NCBI GenBank assembly: GCA_006386115.1
Contig: VFIW01000097.1
Coordinates: 1-64,000, forward strand
Reading direction: 5' to 3'
DNA length: 64,000 nt
Source of the DNA: Globisporangium splendens
Taxonomy: Eukaryota > Oomycota > Peronosporomycetes > Pythiales > Pythiaceae
Shown: positions 42,117-52,657 of the stretch, in pieces
Layout of the letters: every line of letters starts with the position of its first letter
How positions within the stretch are numbered: the stretch's first letter is position 1
Notes under the pieces: generated by a model
Seen by the model: the letters and a program-made list of their open reading frames with translations, nothing else
What the model was told of the DNA's origin: nothing
Databases searched by the model: none
Position numbers and translations under genes: made by a program

Positions 42117-43907
42117 ATGAAGCTCAAGTTTCCGCTGTCGCAGCCGATTCTGCCACCGCTGGAGCTGTCGGAGGACGACAAGCACGACTACGTGGCGCTC
42201 GCGCGTCGCCTCGTGGGTGCCACGCTGGACGAGTACGGCGACTACAACCGGCGCCACCAGGTCGTGCGGTCCCAGTGGAAGCCCGTCAAGCGCCGCGAGA
42301 ACCTCACGGTGTACAAGGAGACCAAGGCGCATCGCCACAAGCGCCGCGCGTCCAGTCTCGCGGGACTCTCGGGGTCCCTGCCGCAGTCCAACTCGCATTC
42401 GAACTCCCGGTCGCGGTCTCAGTCGCGGTCGTCGAGCTCCCACTCGTCTGCGCAGTCGTACGCCACCACGACTGCCGAGGCTTCGGCGATGCATGGCGCG
42501 TCCGAGTGGGTCATGCCGCGCTTGCTCATGGTCGGGACCATCGTCGGCACGCTGGACGATGTCATGTACGGTCTGAGCACGTTCGACCCGCCGTCCATGC
42601 TGCTCAACACGTCGTACATGGGCGACGAGGTCATCGACGCCGCGTTCCTGAGCAAGATCGTGCTGCCGACGCCCGAGGAGCCCTACCGGTTCGTCGGCAT
42701 CAAGTGGATCGTCAAGGACAACCCGCCGGTCGTCAACAGCTTCGTTTCACCGCGTGATCTGCTGTACCTCGAGTCGAAGGGCATCTGGACGCTGCCCAAC
42801 GGCGATCGCGTCGGCCACCACCTCATGCATTCTCTCGACATCCCCGGGTACGGTCCGCTCCCGAGCAACACCAACGTGCTCCGTGGCCGCTTGTCGTCCT
42901 GCATCCTCTACAAGCAGCTCGCGAACAACACGGTCGACGTGTTCATGACGACCAATTTCGAGCCGAACGGGAGCACGGGCGAGTTTGTGTCCGTCATGTC
43001 GGCCGCCAACGGCCTCATCTACTGCTGGCGGTCCGTCCTGTGCGCGCACAACAAGAAGCTCGCGTGGCTCCTGCGGAATCGACGCCGAAAGGCAACTTTT
43101 GCAGCTGGTACTGGTGGCAGCATCCTGGAAGCACGAGAGTCCTGCGGTACGTGCGGCAAAGTCCAAGGTAAGTTTCGGCACCTCTCGCAGTGCCAGTTGT
43201 GCGCCGGTCCCATGTGCTCGCGGTGTCGCGTCGACAAGAAGCTCAGCTTTACAGCGGGCAGTGGCGTCAAGCAGATCCGACAGATTGGGTTCCAGTTGTG
43301 CACGACGTGCGTGTCGAACGCGAGTCACACGAACGCGTTCGTGATCGCGCGCGAGGAGATCCTGTCGGGCAGCGGCGGCTCGGTGCCGTACACTCTAGCC
43401 GAGAGCGAGTACACGGTCACGAGCTCGATGACGGCAGGGAGCATGGAGCCGAGCTTCGAGGACGAGGACGATCCACTTGTCGAGAACCTTATTGTGGACT
43501 CGGGAGACTCTGAAGACGAGGAAAGCCACCACAGTCACAGAGTCGCGTCGAAGCACCGCTTCTCGTTCGAGTCGCATCCGAGCGTCATGGGGTCGCCAGA
43601 TTTCCAGTCCGCCATCAGCAGCGCCTTTGAAGAGAGAGAGACGCTGAGCGAAAGCGCGAGCGTCATCGAGGTCAACCCGTTGGCACGAACAGTGCATGCC
43701 GAACCTCTGCGCGTGGCGCCGTACCCAGCGACCCAGGAGCAGCTCTGGCGGCAGATGGCGCAACTGAACATGGCCGCCGAGACCGTGTACCAGTACACGA
43801 AGCGCACGGGCGAGACCCACTTAAGAGGTGGCGTGGATGCTTCGGGTCCTTCGTCGTCGAGAGGAGCGCTCGTAAGGTCGACGAGTACGCACGTGCGCCA
43901 GCCCTAG
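42117..43907 (+). CDS. START domain plus FYVE-like zinc finger protein 2
   Basis: A single exon encodes 596 residues and is paralogous end to end with 37922-39574: same MKLKFP start, START-like domain (LLMVGTIVGTLDDVMYGL, GIKWIVKDNPPV, GHHLMHSLDIPGYGPLP), zinc finger (CGTCGK, CQLCAGPMCSRCRVDKK, LCTTC) and tail QLWRQMAQLNMAAETVYQYT. It differs by higher GC, a Ser/Arg repeat linker (SNSHSNSRSRSQSRSSSSH), a longer acidic segment and a Ser-rich extension after the shared end. The two probably arose by tandem duplication and diverged in base composition. A CA repeat lies immediately upstream. Confidence 0.92.
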   Translation: MKLKFPLSQPILPPLELSEDDKHDYVALARRLVGATLDEYGDYNRRHQVVRSQWKPVKRRENLTVYKETKAHRHKRRASSLAGLSGSLPQSNSHSNSRSRSQSRSSSSHSSAQSYATTTAEASAMHGASEWVMPRLLMVGTIVGTLDDVMYGLSTFDPPSMLLNTSYMGDEVIDAAFLSKIVLPTPEEPYRFVGIKWIVKDNPPVVNSFVSPRDLLYLESKGIWTLPNGDRVGHHLMHSLDIPGYGPLPSNTNVLRGRLSSCILYKQLANNTVDVFMTTNFEPNGSTGEFVSVMSAANGLIYCWRSVLCAHNKKLAWLLRNRRRKATFAAGTGGSILEARESCGTCGKVQGKFRHLSQCQLCAGPMCSRCRVDKKLSFTAGSGVKQIRQIGFQLCTTCVSNASHTNAFVIAREEILSGSGGSVPYTLAESEYTVTSSMTAGSMEPSFEDEDDPLVENLIVDSGDSEDEESHHSHRVASKHRFSFESHPSVMGSPDFQSAISSAFEERETLSESASVIEVNPLARTVHAEPLRVAPYPATQEQLWRQMAQLNMAAETVYQYTKRTGETHLRGGVDASGPSSSRGALVRSTSTHVRQP

Positions 43908-44052
43908 GCTTAATTGTTAGTGAGTGTAGTTGCAAGGTTGAGTTAAAATGGCAATCAATTGTGTTGTATGGCATTTCGACAAACGCTATAACTTTCACTT
44001 TGTTCATACTTGGGAAGTGGAAATACATAAAAACGAACCGACACGATTGCTT

Positions 44053-44766
44053 CTACGTTGGTTCTTGGCCATTGTTCTGCTGCTGCTGTGCGCGCATGAG
44101 CAGCTCTACGAGCGCGTTCTGGCCATCCGCGAGCCGCTTGATCTGCTGCGTCATGTCCTCAAACCGCCGGTTGATCTGCTCCATAAACTCTCTTCGCGTC
44201 GGTTCGGCATCGTCCCCATCCGCTATCCTACTTGCATCCGCGGTCGGCCGATTCATCTGCTGCTCGTGCGCGATGCCCTCAATGCGCGCTTCCTCCGCCT
44301 TCTCCTCTCGCTCCTCTCTCTGGTCTCCATATTCTTCCTCTTTTTCTTCAGATCCGCTGCTGCTGCTCGCACCGTCTGTCGCTGTGCTCGTCGACGGCAG
44401 CGGCAGCACGCGGCCCTGTCGCAGCTCCGAGTACTTCTTGAGGAACCGCTGCACCGTGCGCGCGCTCACCTTCATGGGCGCGTCGTCGGCGATTTGCGCC
44501 GTCGTCTTCTCGCCCTTGACCGCCTCCTTGATGATGAACCGCTGCGTGGCGTCGTCCAGCGTGAGCCGCCGGCCGCTGCGCTTGCGACCCTTGCCGTAGT
44601 TCTCCGGGTCCTTCAGGAACGTGTGGATCGTGCTGCGCGCACGGCCCACAACGCTCGAGATCTCGCGCGCGCTCGCGTTCGCGTCGCGCATCTCCAGGAT
44701 CTGCTCGCGCTCCTCGTAGCTCAGCGACGGCTTCCGCTTCCCGCGCCGCACGACAGGCGTCGTCAT
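44053..44766 (-). CDS. Tc1/mariner-type HTH protein without a transposase domain
   Basis: A single exon encodes 237 residues. The first half looks like the bipartite paired-like DNA-binding region of Tc1/mariner transposases. HTH 1 is YEEREQILEMRDANASAREI with GRARSTIHTFL, a basic GRKRSGRR hinge follows, and HTH 2 is RFIIKEAVKGEKTTAQIADD with VSARTVQRFLKKY. No DDE catalytic domain follows. Instead there is an acidic Ser/Glu linker and a C-terminal helix (FMEQINRRFEDMTQQIKRLA then DGQNALVELLMR) like that of the zinc-finger protein at 32701-33723. The clean ORF, missing catalytic domain and novel tail suggest a domesticated transposase DNA-binding domain, perhaps a transcription factor. A truncated transposon relic is the alternative. 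Confidence 0.8.
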   Translation of the reverse strand: MTTPVVRRGKRKPSLSYEEREQILEMRDANASAREISSVVGRARSTIHTFLKDPENYGKGRKRSGRRLTLDDATQRFIIKEAVKGEKTTAQIADDAPMKVSARTVQRFLKKYSELRQGRVLPLPSTSTATDGASSSSGSEEKEEEYGDQREEREEKAEEARIEGIAHEQQMNRPTADASRIADGDDAEPTRREFMEQINRRFEDMTQQIKRLADGQNALVELLMRAQQQQNNGQEPT

Positions 44767-45784
44767 GATTGCTGGCGAAATCGGAGTGTGGAAACATGCA
44801 AAAATGTGGCAAATACACGAAAGGTATGATTGGGTGAAATGAAGAGATATGCAATGGTTGATTGGCTACAATGATGACAAATTGAACCCATACAAAACCG
44901 GAGGTGAACTTCGTCGTCGTCATACATTTGGCATCGTTGAGGAAGATGGCACTTGCTCCATTTCCTGTAGCTCGCTGATGGCTCATTTGGGCAGCGAGAG
45001 ACGATCAGAGCGCTCCTGTAGCTCTGTGAGTAGTTTGGCTGACTCCTCTGTCCGTGTGTAGGGGTTTGAGAACTTGGGTGCAAAACATTCTGCCTCATGG
45101 CTTCGCCACTAGTTTTCAAGTCTTCTCCCATTTCAGCGCTCACGACCCGATACCGCGGCGACCTGCTGGCGGTTCCAGGTCAACGACGCGTTCCTTTGAG
45201 GCAGCGCAGGTATACTCGTAGCCTCTGCGTGCACCTCAGCCAAACCTGGTGGCTTTGCCGAGAGGTGATGAAACACCAAGTAGAGTACAGAGCACTGCTG
45301 ATTGGCGACTAGGACAATCTTCCAGGATCAGACTAGTGGAGCCGAATCAACAGCTTCAGCGTATCTTGCGGCGCTCGTCCATCACTTGTGGACAGGTGAC
45401 ATGGATACACTTGAACCAAGATTTTGGTATCAGCGACCTTCAGTTTGGTATCAGCAAAAGTATCAGGCTTTGTGCAGATATATAGCCAATAGACCTTCTA
45501 GTAATGACATGGAAGTGTCTCATTGGACAGAATCAAAAATTGACTTGAGGTCGCGCGAAGGTCGTTTGAAAGGGTGGGGGGAAGGCGGCACAATACCATT
45601 CAAGACCTGAAAGGGAAAGCAAGCGAATCCTCCGAGGATCCATCGTCCTTCGCTCGTCTGTTTCTCTCTATCTGCACGCTCACGACACCAGCGGCGTTGT
45701 GTCCCTTTGGCTCTGCATCCACTCGCTCATCTCCGTTCTCTGACCCTCGTCTCCGCGATCTCCGCGTCGTAAATTCGAGCCAAA
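44767..45784. other. Intergenic, promoter side of the HTH and SmB genes
   Basis: No gene is seen. TTTGGTATCAGC is repeated directly at about 45422 and 45443, and TCCTGTAGCTC occurs at about 44963 and 45012. A pyrimidine-rich stretch precedes the SmB start. Confidence 0.45.
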
Positions 45785-46900
45785 ATGGTGCGTTTCTTGT
45801 CCCGTCATTCCGATCCATTTCCGTGGACTAATTTTCATGATATGTGTGAATGCTGCAGGTGATGAACAAGAGCAGCAAGATGTTAAATTATATCAACTAC
45901 CGCATGAAGGTGACGCTGCAGGACTCGCGCGTGCTCATCGGCTACTTCATGGCGTTCGACAAACATATGAACCTCGTGCTCGGCGACACGGAGGAGTTCC
46001 GCACGCTCAAGGCCAAGGTCAAGACCAACGTCTCGGAGGAGCGCGTCGAGAAGCGCCACTTAGGGTTAGTGCTGCTGCGCGGCGAGAACATCGTGTCGCT
46101 CACGGTTGAAGGTCCACCGCTCGCGCCTGAAAACGAGACTGTGGGTCCAAACGGCCCTGGTGTCGCGCGTGCCGCGGGTCGCGGTATCCCGGCGGCGCCA
46201 CTCGGTGGCCCACCAGTTGGTCTGATGGCGCCAATGCGTGGCATTGGTGGACCAGCACCTGGCATGATGCAGCCAGGACACGGTAAGAACCTACTTGTTT
46301 GCTTGTGTATGTGCCTGTATCTTGTGCGTATGTTCGGTGGATATGGTGTTGGCATTGGGCTCCGCTCGAATGATTGGATCAGTCGGTCGCTGCTGCTGCT
46401 TTCGGCTTCATTTCCAGATGATCAGACGAACAGATAGGTGATGTCGGGCGCACGGCTCTTTCTCCGAACCCGCGCTGAGCACAAAGATTTCATTTTTCTT
46501 TATTGAAAATACTACCTAGGATCTTAGTATGATGGAAAAGCGAGTGAAAGCGAGCAAGCAGCAGCTCCATACCTGGATGCATCCGTCCACTTCACGTTAA
46601 CGCCACACCCAGCACAGTCCAAGAGCGTCCGTCCTGTAGATGCTAATGCTTGTGTGTGATCTCTGGTGTGTGCATTATGTAGTCGCCGCGCAAGCTCAAC
46701 CACAGCCATACGGACGAGGTCGCGGTATTCCAGGACCACCAGGCGGTATGATGCCTCCTCCACGACCAATGGGCATGATGCCACCACCAGGCATGGGGAT
46801 GCCACCTGGCATGAGCATGCCTCCTCCAGGGATGATGCCGCCTCCAGGTATGCGGGGACCTCCAGGTCCACCTCCAATGATGCGACCTCCAGGACAATAA
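45785..46900 (+). CDS. SNRPB: Core spliceosomal protein SmB/B'
   Basis: Exons are 45785-45787, 45859-46282 and 46683-46900, giving 214 residues. Exon 1 is only the ATG (ATG|GTGCGT). The second intron is 400 nt, several times longer than others in the window. The LSm fold is clear: [40 protein letters not shown] and [20 protein letters not shown]. The tail is Gly/Pro/Met-rich with GRGRG and repeated MMPPP motifs, as in SmB. It belongs to the heptameric Sm ring on U1, U2, U4 and U5 snRNAs in the nucleus. The joined phases match exactly (1 nt plus 2 nt across intron 2). Confidence 0.92.
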
Positions 46901-47154
46901 ACAAACTCGCTGAGCGCGTACAGATGGCAGCAAAACGGACGGCCAAGTATAGGCAGCATGAAGCAATAGTGAATGGCTGATGTGGGGAACAAGCAAAGCC
47001 ACCAATGATGAAATATTTCCGCTTCCGCTTTGGCACTTTGTAATCCATTTTGTTCGAGTATTATTGCTTTTGTTGTGTCAAGAGATGATAGAACGACAAG
47101 AAAGAGGAACGATATACAAAAACAGATAAACAACTATACAACAGCAGCGTGGTG

Positions 47155-48000
47155 TCAGAGGTGCTGCCACGTTTTCTCATCGACTTCATCGTGGACGAGC
47201 GCTTTCTCCACGATGAATTTGCCTTCTTTGTACTTTTGCGACGCTTCCATGGCTTTCAGCTAGCAGCAGAAAAGAGTGTCAAAGCAAGCGTCAGTCGCAA
47301 ATGAGTCCAATACACCAACAAAACTCCATAACAGCTACTAGTAACGTACGTATTTCCAGCCGAGCACGGCGTCGCAGACTTTGCACACGACGTCGGCAAT
47401 AGTGTGCATTCCTGTCATGAGGTACCGGTTCCGCGGCGACCCGGTGCGGATGTTGAACCTGTACAGATACAAGAAGCAGCACATCATAATGTTGTATAGA
47501 GACACATATCCATACAAAGACAACACTTGCACGCACATGCTGTTCATGAGGAACGCTTTGCCCGTGCGTCCGAAAAAGGATTTCGCGACGACATCATCGC
47601 GGTCGGCGACGAGGCTGCCGCAGTCAACGCAGTAAAAGCCGCGCATGCCCTCGAGCGCATGCAGATCCGTCGACAGACCCAGCGCCGCGCACCGCGCTGT
47701 CTCTGCTGCACTACTGGACAGCGAGCTCTCTAAGTCCGTGTCCAAATGGCGGAGCTGCTGGCGGTGCGTGCGCTGGCGCTGCCATTCCGTCTGCACGCTC
47801 CGAGAGACTCCATACTCGTCGTTGGTGTCGTTGGCGTCGGACGATGCATCGTCGTCTGAGCCACTGCTGCTGCTGTCGCCGTCGTGGTCGCCGTCGTGGC
47901 CGCCATGGAACTTGAGCTGCTGCAGCCGCAGCCACTCGGAGCGGCTCTCGCGGTACTCGACGAGCTTGGAACCGCCGCGGATCACCACCAGCGGCGCCAT
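47155..48000 (-). CDS. Yippee-like zinc-binding protein with a long N-terminal extension
   Basis: Exons are 48000-47537, 47458-47350 and 47259-47155, giving 225 residues. The C-terminal roughly 100 residues are a Yippee domain: YCVDCGSLVADRDDVV, SFFGRTGKAFLMNS, YLMTGMHTIADVVCKVC, LGWKY and ASQKYKEGKFIVEK. The two CxxC pairs (CVDC and CKVC) bind one zinc. Canonical Yippee proteins are about 120 residues; here about 115 extra residues precede the domain, including an acidic Asp/Ser run (SSSSGSDDDASSDANDTND). Yippee domains share the cereblon/Mis18 fold, but their biochemical role is mostly unknown. The short last exon was placed by homology to the SSQKYKEGKFI block. Confidence 0.88.
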
Positions 48001-48464
48001 TGTGATAAGAGGAGCTGTACTGTGTGGGGACAATGGCGAAAAGCTTCTCAGGTGACCACCACTCTCGAGGTTGCGAAAGGGTTGTATCGATAGTGACACG
48101 TCATCCAGAGTGTAACCTGACGCGCGCTGAGTAGACAGTATCGTAACCACGGGGTACGATTTGGGGTACAGTTTACATCACTCTCCTTATGGCTACTGAT
48201 ATATTAGCAGCATATATCAACTATAAAAGGGCTTTGCAGCCACTGAACAGAAAGAGAATAGCTTTCATCGGCTATAGTACAATATAGAGGTAAAGTATAT
48301 CTCGAGCTTCTATTGAGGGCACAGAGCCCAGTCAAATGGTTGGCAGTGGTGAGGGTGATTGCTGTCAAACGACACACACACAAGCACAGCTTCGTCCATT
48401 GCGCTCTCGCTCTGCCTCGTCGGAAGGAAGCGGGTCGTCAGTACACACATAGACACAGGCAGAG
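48001..48464. promoter_or_regulatory. Divergent promoter between the Yippee and SDA1 genes
   Basis: The spacer is A/T-rich with a TATAAAA-like word near 48220 and a short CA run near 48370. No coding signal is present. Confidence 0.4.
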
Positions 48465-50645
48465 ATGGCGACGGCTGTGAACGCGTCCCGTCCGGACGTG
48501 ATCGGCAAGCTGCCGCAGCTGCAGAACATGGTCAAGCGCGACCCGGACGCGTACAAGAGCGAGTTCCTCATGCAGTTGCGCCACTACGAGAGCGAGTACC
48601 AGCTCTTCCTGCTGCAGCCGTCCAAGGAGTCGGCGCACTTCGGCGCGCTCATCTCGTTCCTGAGCCATGTGGCCAAGTGCTACCCGCACGAGATGGCTGA
48701 GTTCCCGATCCAGGTCATGAAGCTGCTCCAGGAGAACTACCTGGTGCTCGAGCCCGATCTGCGCCGCACACTCGTGCAGTCGCTCATGCTCATGCGCAAC
48801 CGCAACCTCATCGACCCGATCACGCTGCTGAAATTGTTCTTTGAGCTGTTTCGGTGTCCCGACAAACGCCTGCGCGAGTTGCTGTACAAACACATTGTGT
48901 CCGACATCCGTCAGCTGAACGCGATGTCCAAGAACATCAAGGTCAACAAGGCGCTGCAGAACTTTTTATTTGACATGCTCCAGGATGAGAACGAGCATGC
49001 GGCGCTCAAGTCGCTCCAGGTGCTCATCGACCTCTTCAAGCGCAAGGTGTGGCACGACCAGCGTAGTGTCAACGTCATCGCGACCGCGTGCACGAGCAAG
49101 AACACCAAACTGCTCGTGATGTCGCTCAACTTTTTCCTCGGCATCGACGACGATATTCTCGAAGACGAGGAGAACCAGAAGAAGGAGAAGAAGGCACTCG
49201 TTGAGGTTGATTACCACGCGCACTCGAAGAAGACGAAGAAGCGTCATCGCGACACTGTGAGTGCGCTCAAGAAGAACAAACGCGCACGCAAGCGCGACAT
49301 CGAGTTCCAGGCGACGTTCCCGGCGATCGAGATGCTCAACGACCCGCAGGGTGTCGCGGAGAAGCAGTTCAAGGTGCTCAAGGGGTGTACCGAGCGCTTT
49401 GAAGTGAAATTACTCATGATGAACTTTATTGGACGCGTCCTGGGCTTCCACAAGCTCGTGCTGCTGCCGTACTACCCGTTGCTGCAGCGATACCTGCAGT
49501 CGCACCAACAGAATGTGACGCAGGTGCTCGCGTACTTGGTACAATCGTGCCACGACGAGATCCCACCAGAGGAATTGCTGCCGATCGTCAAGAGTATCGC
49601 GAACAACTTCATCACGGAACGCTGCTCCTCCGAAGTGCTCGCGGTCGGTATCAACGCTGTGCGTGAGATTTTCCGCCGTGTGCCGCTGGTGCTCGAGCAG
49701 GAAGGCATGGACGTGCTCATCCAAGATCTGATCATGTACTCCCGTTCTCGTGACAAGAGCTCCGTCATGGCCGCGCGTGGCGTGCTCAACCTGATCCGTG
49801 AGATCCACCCAACACTGCTGAAGCGCAAGGAGCGTGGCAAGTTCCACAACGAAGCCGCCCGACCAAAGCAGTTCGGTGAACTCGTGGCCGCGGAAGGTGT
49901 CGACGGCATCGAGCTGCTTGAAGAAGCTGAAGCCGCCGGACGCTTTGATGGCGAAGAGAACCAGGACGGCTGGGAAGTCGCATCCGAAGATTCGGACGAC
50001 AACTCGGATGATGAGTGGGTCGATGTCGACTCGGACGACGATGGCAATGACGAACGCGCCATTAAGTTCAACAAGGACAACGAGCTAGAAGAAGACGACG
50101 AGGAGGAGGAGGCAGAAGAAGAAGACGAAGACACCGAAGAAAACGACGATGGAAGCGCTGAAGAAGGTGACGAAGCAGCGAAGACGCCAGCCAAGAAACC
50201 TCAAAGCGAACGCCTCGATGCGCGTCGTATCTTGACGCCTCGCGATTTCGAGCGCATTGAGATGCTCAAGAAGGAGCGTGAAGCTGCGATGAAGGACCCA
50301 AAGAGCCGCGCCAAGAGGAAAGCCGAGGAACTGGCTGCCAAGGCCGACTCAAACTCGACCAAGGTGAACCCAGAGGATCTGGAGGGTTACTCGAAGCGCA
50401 AGCGCATGACCCAGGAAGAGCGTCTGCGCACGGTGCTGGAAGGCCGCGAAGACTTCAAGCACAAGCGCTCGGGCGGTGGTACCACCAACACGGAGAAGAA
50501 GCGCCTGAAGCACTTTATGATGATCAAGAAGAGCAAGCACGTGCAGTCCAAGGTGCTCGTGTCGGCGCGCCAGGTGCAGAGCATGAAGAACAAGAAGGTC
50601 AAGGAGATTCTGAAGCACGACCTCAAGAAGCGACGAAAGATCTAA
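48465..50645 (+). CDS. SDA1: SDA1 ribosome-export and biogenesis factor
   Basis: A single exon encodes 726 residues, the usual length. The N-terminal part is helical and conserved (LPQLQNMVKRDPDAYKSEF, SFLSHVAKCYP, LQENYLVLEPDLRRTLVQSL), followed by FFELFRCPDKRLRELLYKHI. Around residue 255-285 is a basic cluster (HSKKTKKRHRD). Residues about 500-580 form a long acidic tract with continuous Glu/Asp. The C-terminus is basic with SKVLVSARQV and KEILKHDLKKRRKI. SDA1 is a nucleolar/nuclear HEAT-like protein needed for 60S subunit maturation and export. It converges on the acyl-CoA reductase with a 137-nt gap. Confidence 0.95.
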   Translation: MATAVNASRPDVIGKLPQLQNMVKRDPDAYKSEFLMQLRHYESEYQLFLLQPSKESAHFGALISFLSHVAKCYPHEMAEFPIQVMKLLQENYLVLEPDLRRTLVQSLMLMRNRNLIDPITLLKLFFELFRCPDKRLRELLYKHIVSDIRQLNAMSKNIKVNKALQNFLFDMLQDENEHAALKSLQVLIDLFKRKVWHDQRSVNVIATACTSKNTKLLVMSLNFFLGIDDDILEDEENQKKEKKALVEVDYHAHSKKTKKRHRDTVSALKKNKRARKRDIEFQATFPAIEMLNDPQGVAEKQFKVLKGCTERFEVKLLMMNFIGRVLGFHKLVLLPYYPLLQRYLQSHQQNVTQVLAYLVQSCHDEIPPEELLPIVKSIANNFITERCSSEVLAVGINAVREIFRRVPLVLEQEGMDVLIQDLIMYSRSRDKSSVMAARGVLNLIREIHPTLLKRKERGKFHNEAARPKQFGELVAAEGVDGIELLEEAEAAGRFDGEENQDGWEVASEDSDDNSDDEWVDVDSDDDGNDERAIKFNKDNELEEDDEEEEAEEEDEDTEENDDGSAEEGDEAAKTPAKKPQSERLDARRILTPRDFERIEMLKKEREAAMKDPKSRAKRKAEELAAKADSNSTKVNPEDLEGYSKRKRMTQEERLRTVLEGREDFKHKRSGGGTTNTEKKRLKHFMMIKKSKHVQSKVLVSARQVQSMKNKKVKEILKHDLKKRRKI

Positions 50646-50782
50646 GCACGATGATACCCCATAGAGCCTACATACAAACAAGTTGCGTTTTTGTGTCTTA
50701 TAAGTCTGTGGATTGGAAATGCGAAATTGGACTCCCAGATAAAGCATTCTATTGCATCTCTCTTTCACTAATGAAAAGCCGC

Positions 50783-52356
50783 TTAGAGCTTTGCCGGTGG
50801 CAACCGCTCGCGGATCGCGTATTGCTGGAGCCCCTTGCAGAAGTCGGTGAAGTAGGCTTCCCATGGGATATCGTGCGTGGTGTGCCACCAGTCGTCGGTC
50901 GCGTCAAACGAAGCGATGCGCTTGTGGTCCTGGAGCGCGTCCGTGAGGAACACCCACGAATTCTCGGTGAACGGGCGGAATAGGTCGACGATGCGCTTCG
51001 CCTGGCGTGTCACCTTGACGAGCCCCATGGCCTGCATCTCGTGGCGCTTGTCCTTGGTGCGCGCCGCCAGTTTCGCAAACACGTACATCGGCAGCGTGTA
51101 CTTGAGATGCCATTTCGCTTGAAACCGCAAAGATGACGGCGTCACGTCTAGTTTGCATGGAGCAAGCGCCCGCGGTGGCGAATTCTCGCGGTAGTACCTG
51201 GTGGCTTCAGTTGCAGGCAAGCGGACGTGCAACGGACTCTGACGCGGATCGGACGTCCCGCAATGCACGATGAGCGGCTGCGATTGCAAAGGCTGTTGTT
51301 GTGCCTCAGTCATCTTGTACCCGGTCGCGACGAGCATGCTGTTGACTGCCATGTCCACGGGAACGATGTCGATGACGGTGTGCAGCTTACCCGGGATCAC
51401 GGTCACGACACCCATGGACATGGCGACGAACATGGCGCCGATGCCCGCGACCTGGTCCACCCACCCAGGCACAGGCTCCTTCCACGCAGCGCCGATGATC
51501 GTCGGTCGGAAGATCACGAGCGGGATGTTCTTCTTGGCCGCGTGCGCTGCGACCAAGTGCTCGGCCATGGATTTCGTGAACGTGTACGTGTTCGGGTACC
51601 CGCTGCGCAGCACATTCGCTCGGATCGTCTCGATCTGGTTGGTCGTGGCGTTCTGGATCTCGCGGATCTTGGCGTCGACGTCGAAGCCGAGCGGGTACAG
51701 CTTCTCGTGGATGTACAGGTTCGTCTGGTAGCAGTTGACGTACGCCGTGGACACGTGCACGTGGCAGCGCAGGTTCTGGCATTGCTCGGCGAAGGTCAGC
51801 GCGTACATCGCACCGAGGCAGTTCATGCTCACTGCCTCCTGCAGTCCCTCGTCCAGGCTCACGGTCGCGGCCGAGTGGATCACGACGCTCACGCTCGCGC
51901 GCAACATCGCGGCGTCCTCGTCACTCAGTCCGAGGCTCACGCAGGTCGTGTCACCACCCACGGCATGCAGCTTTTCAGTGACAAACGCTTTGAAGTCATG
52001 CGGACGCTCTCGGCGCAGACGATCAAAGATCCGACTGTCCATGATCTCACTCTGCAGCCGCATGGCGGGCGTCGCACCCTTGCGCGGACGGATCAGCACA
52101 CAGATCTGAAATGTGCGCACACAAACCAGACAAACGTTAAGGTTGGTGCGACTAGGAAAGCTATGTGCATGCGTACTGTACCTTGTTGATGTGAGGCGCG
52201 GTGCGCAGTAGTTTTTCAACGACAGCCTGCACACAAGCATGCGCATGGTCAGTATATCAAGCCAGAACGCGTTGCATGTCCAATAGCACGTACCTTGCCA
52301 AAGAAGCCCGTAGCACCGGTGACCAGGACCGTCGCGCTGTCCAACGCCTGCTCCAT
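50783..52356 (-). CDS. Fatty acyl-CoA reductase (alcohol-forming type)
   Basis: Exons are 52356-52294, 52226-52182 and 52105-50783, giving 476 residues. The first exon holds the NAD(P)-binding turn TVLVTGATGFFGK. Later come VSVVIHSAATVSLDE, HVSTAYVNCYQ, the YxxxK catalytic pair in YTFTKSMAEH, FRPTIIGAAWKEPVPGWVD and the C-terminal sterile-type domain (about residues 370-476; AKRIVDLFRPFTENSWVF). Enzymes of this family reduce very-long-chain acyl-CoA to fatty alcohols with NADPH, usually at the ER or peroxisome, for waxes and ether lipids. No clear membrane anchor is visible. The two short 5' exons (21 and 15 codons) join without a frame problem. Confidence 0.9.
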
Positions 52357-52657
52357 ACTTGTGTTTATGTCTTCTCGCTGTGCGTAGGATGCGTGGATTT
52401 GTGTTGTGCGCTGCCTCATTCTGCGCCAGAAGCCGCCACCATCACCAGAGCACAATCCAACGTGAGCGATGGAGTTGGAGCGATCGACGACGCGCCTCAG
52501 GCGGCCGCCATTCCCTCGAGTTCCCTCCCTCCGCTTCCCGATCCAGTGAGAGCGGAGTGCGCGAGGGAAACGTCTTGCCCTGCGTCAACACATCTCTGAG
52601 ATGTGAAGTGCCACTGTGCTTCGGACTCTTTATTGAGGGTTTGCCAAACTTCAGGAT

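Noticed and set aside
46283..46682. A C/D-box snoRNA in the SmB intron.
   Set aside because: TGATG- and CTGA-like words occur but without proper C/D box pairing, spacing or terminal stem.
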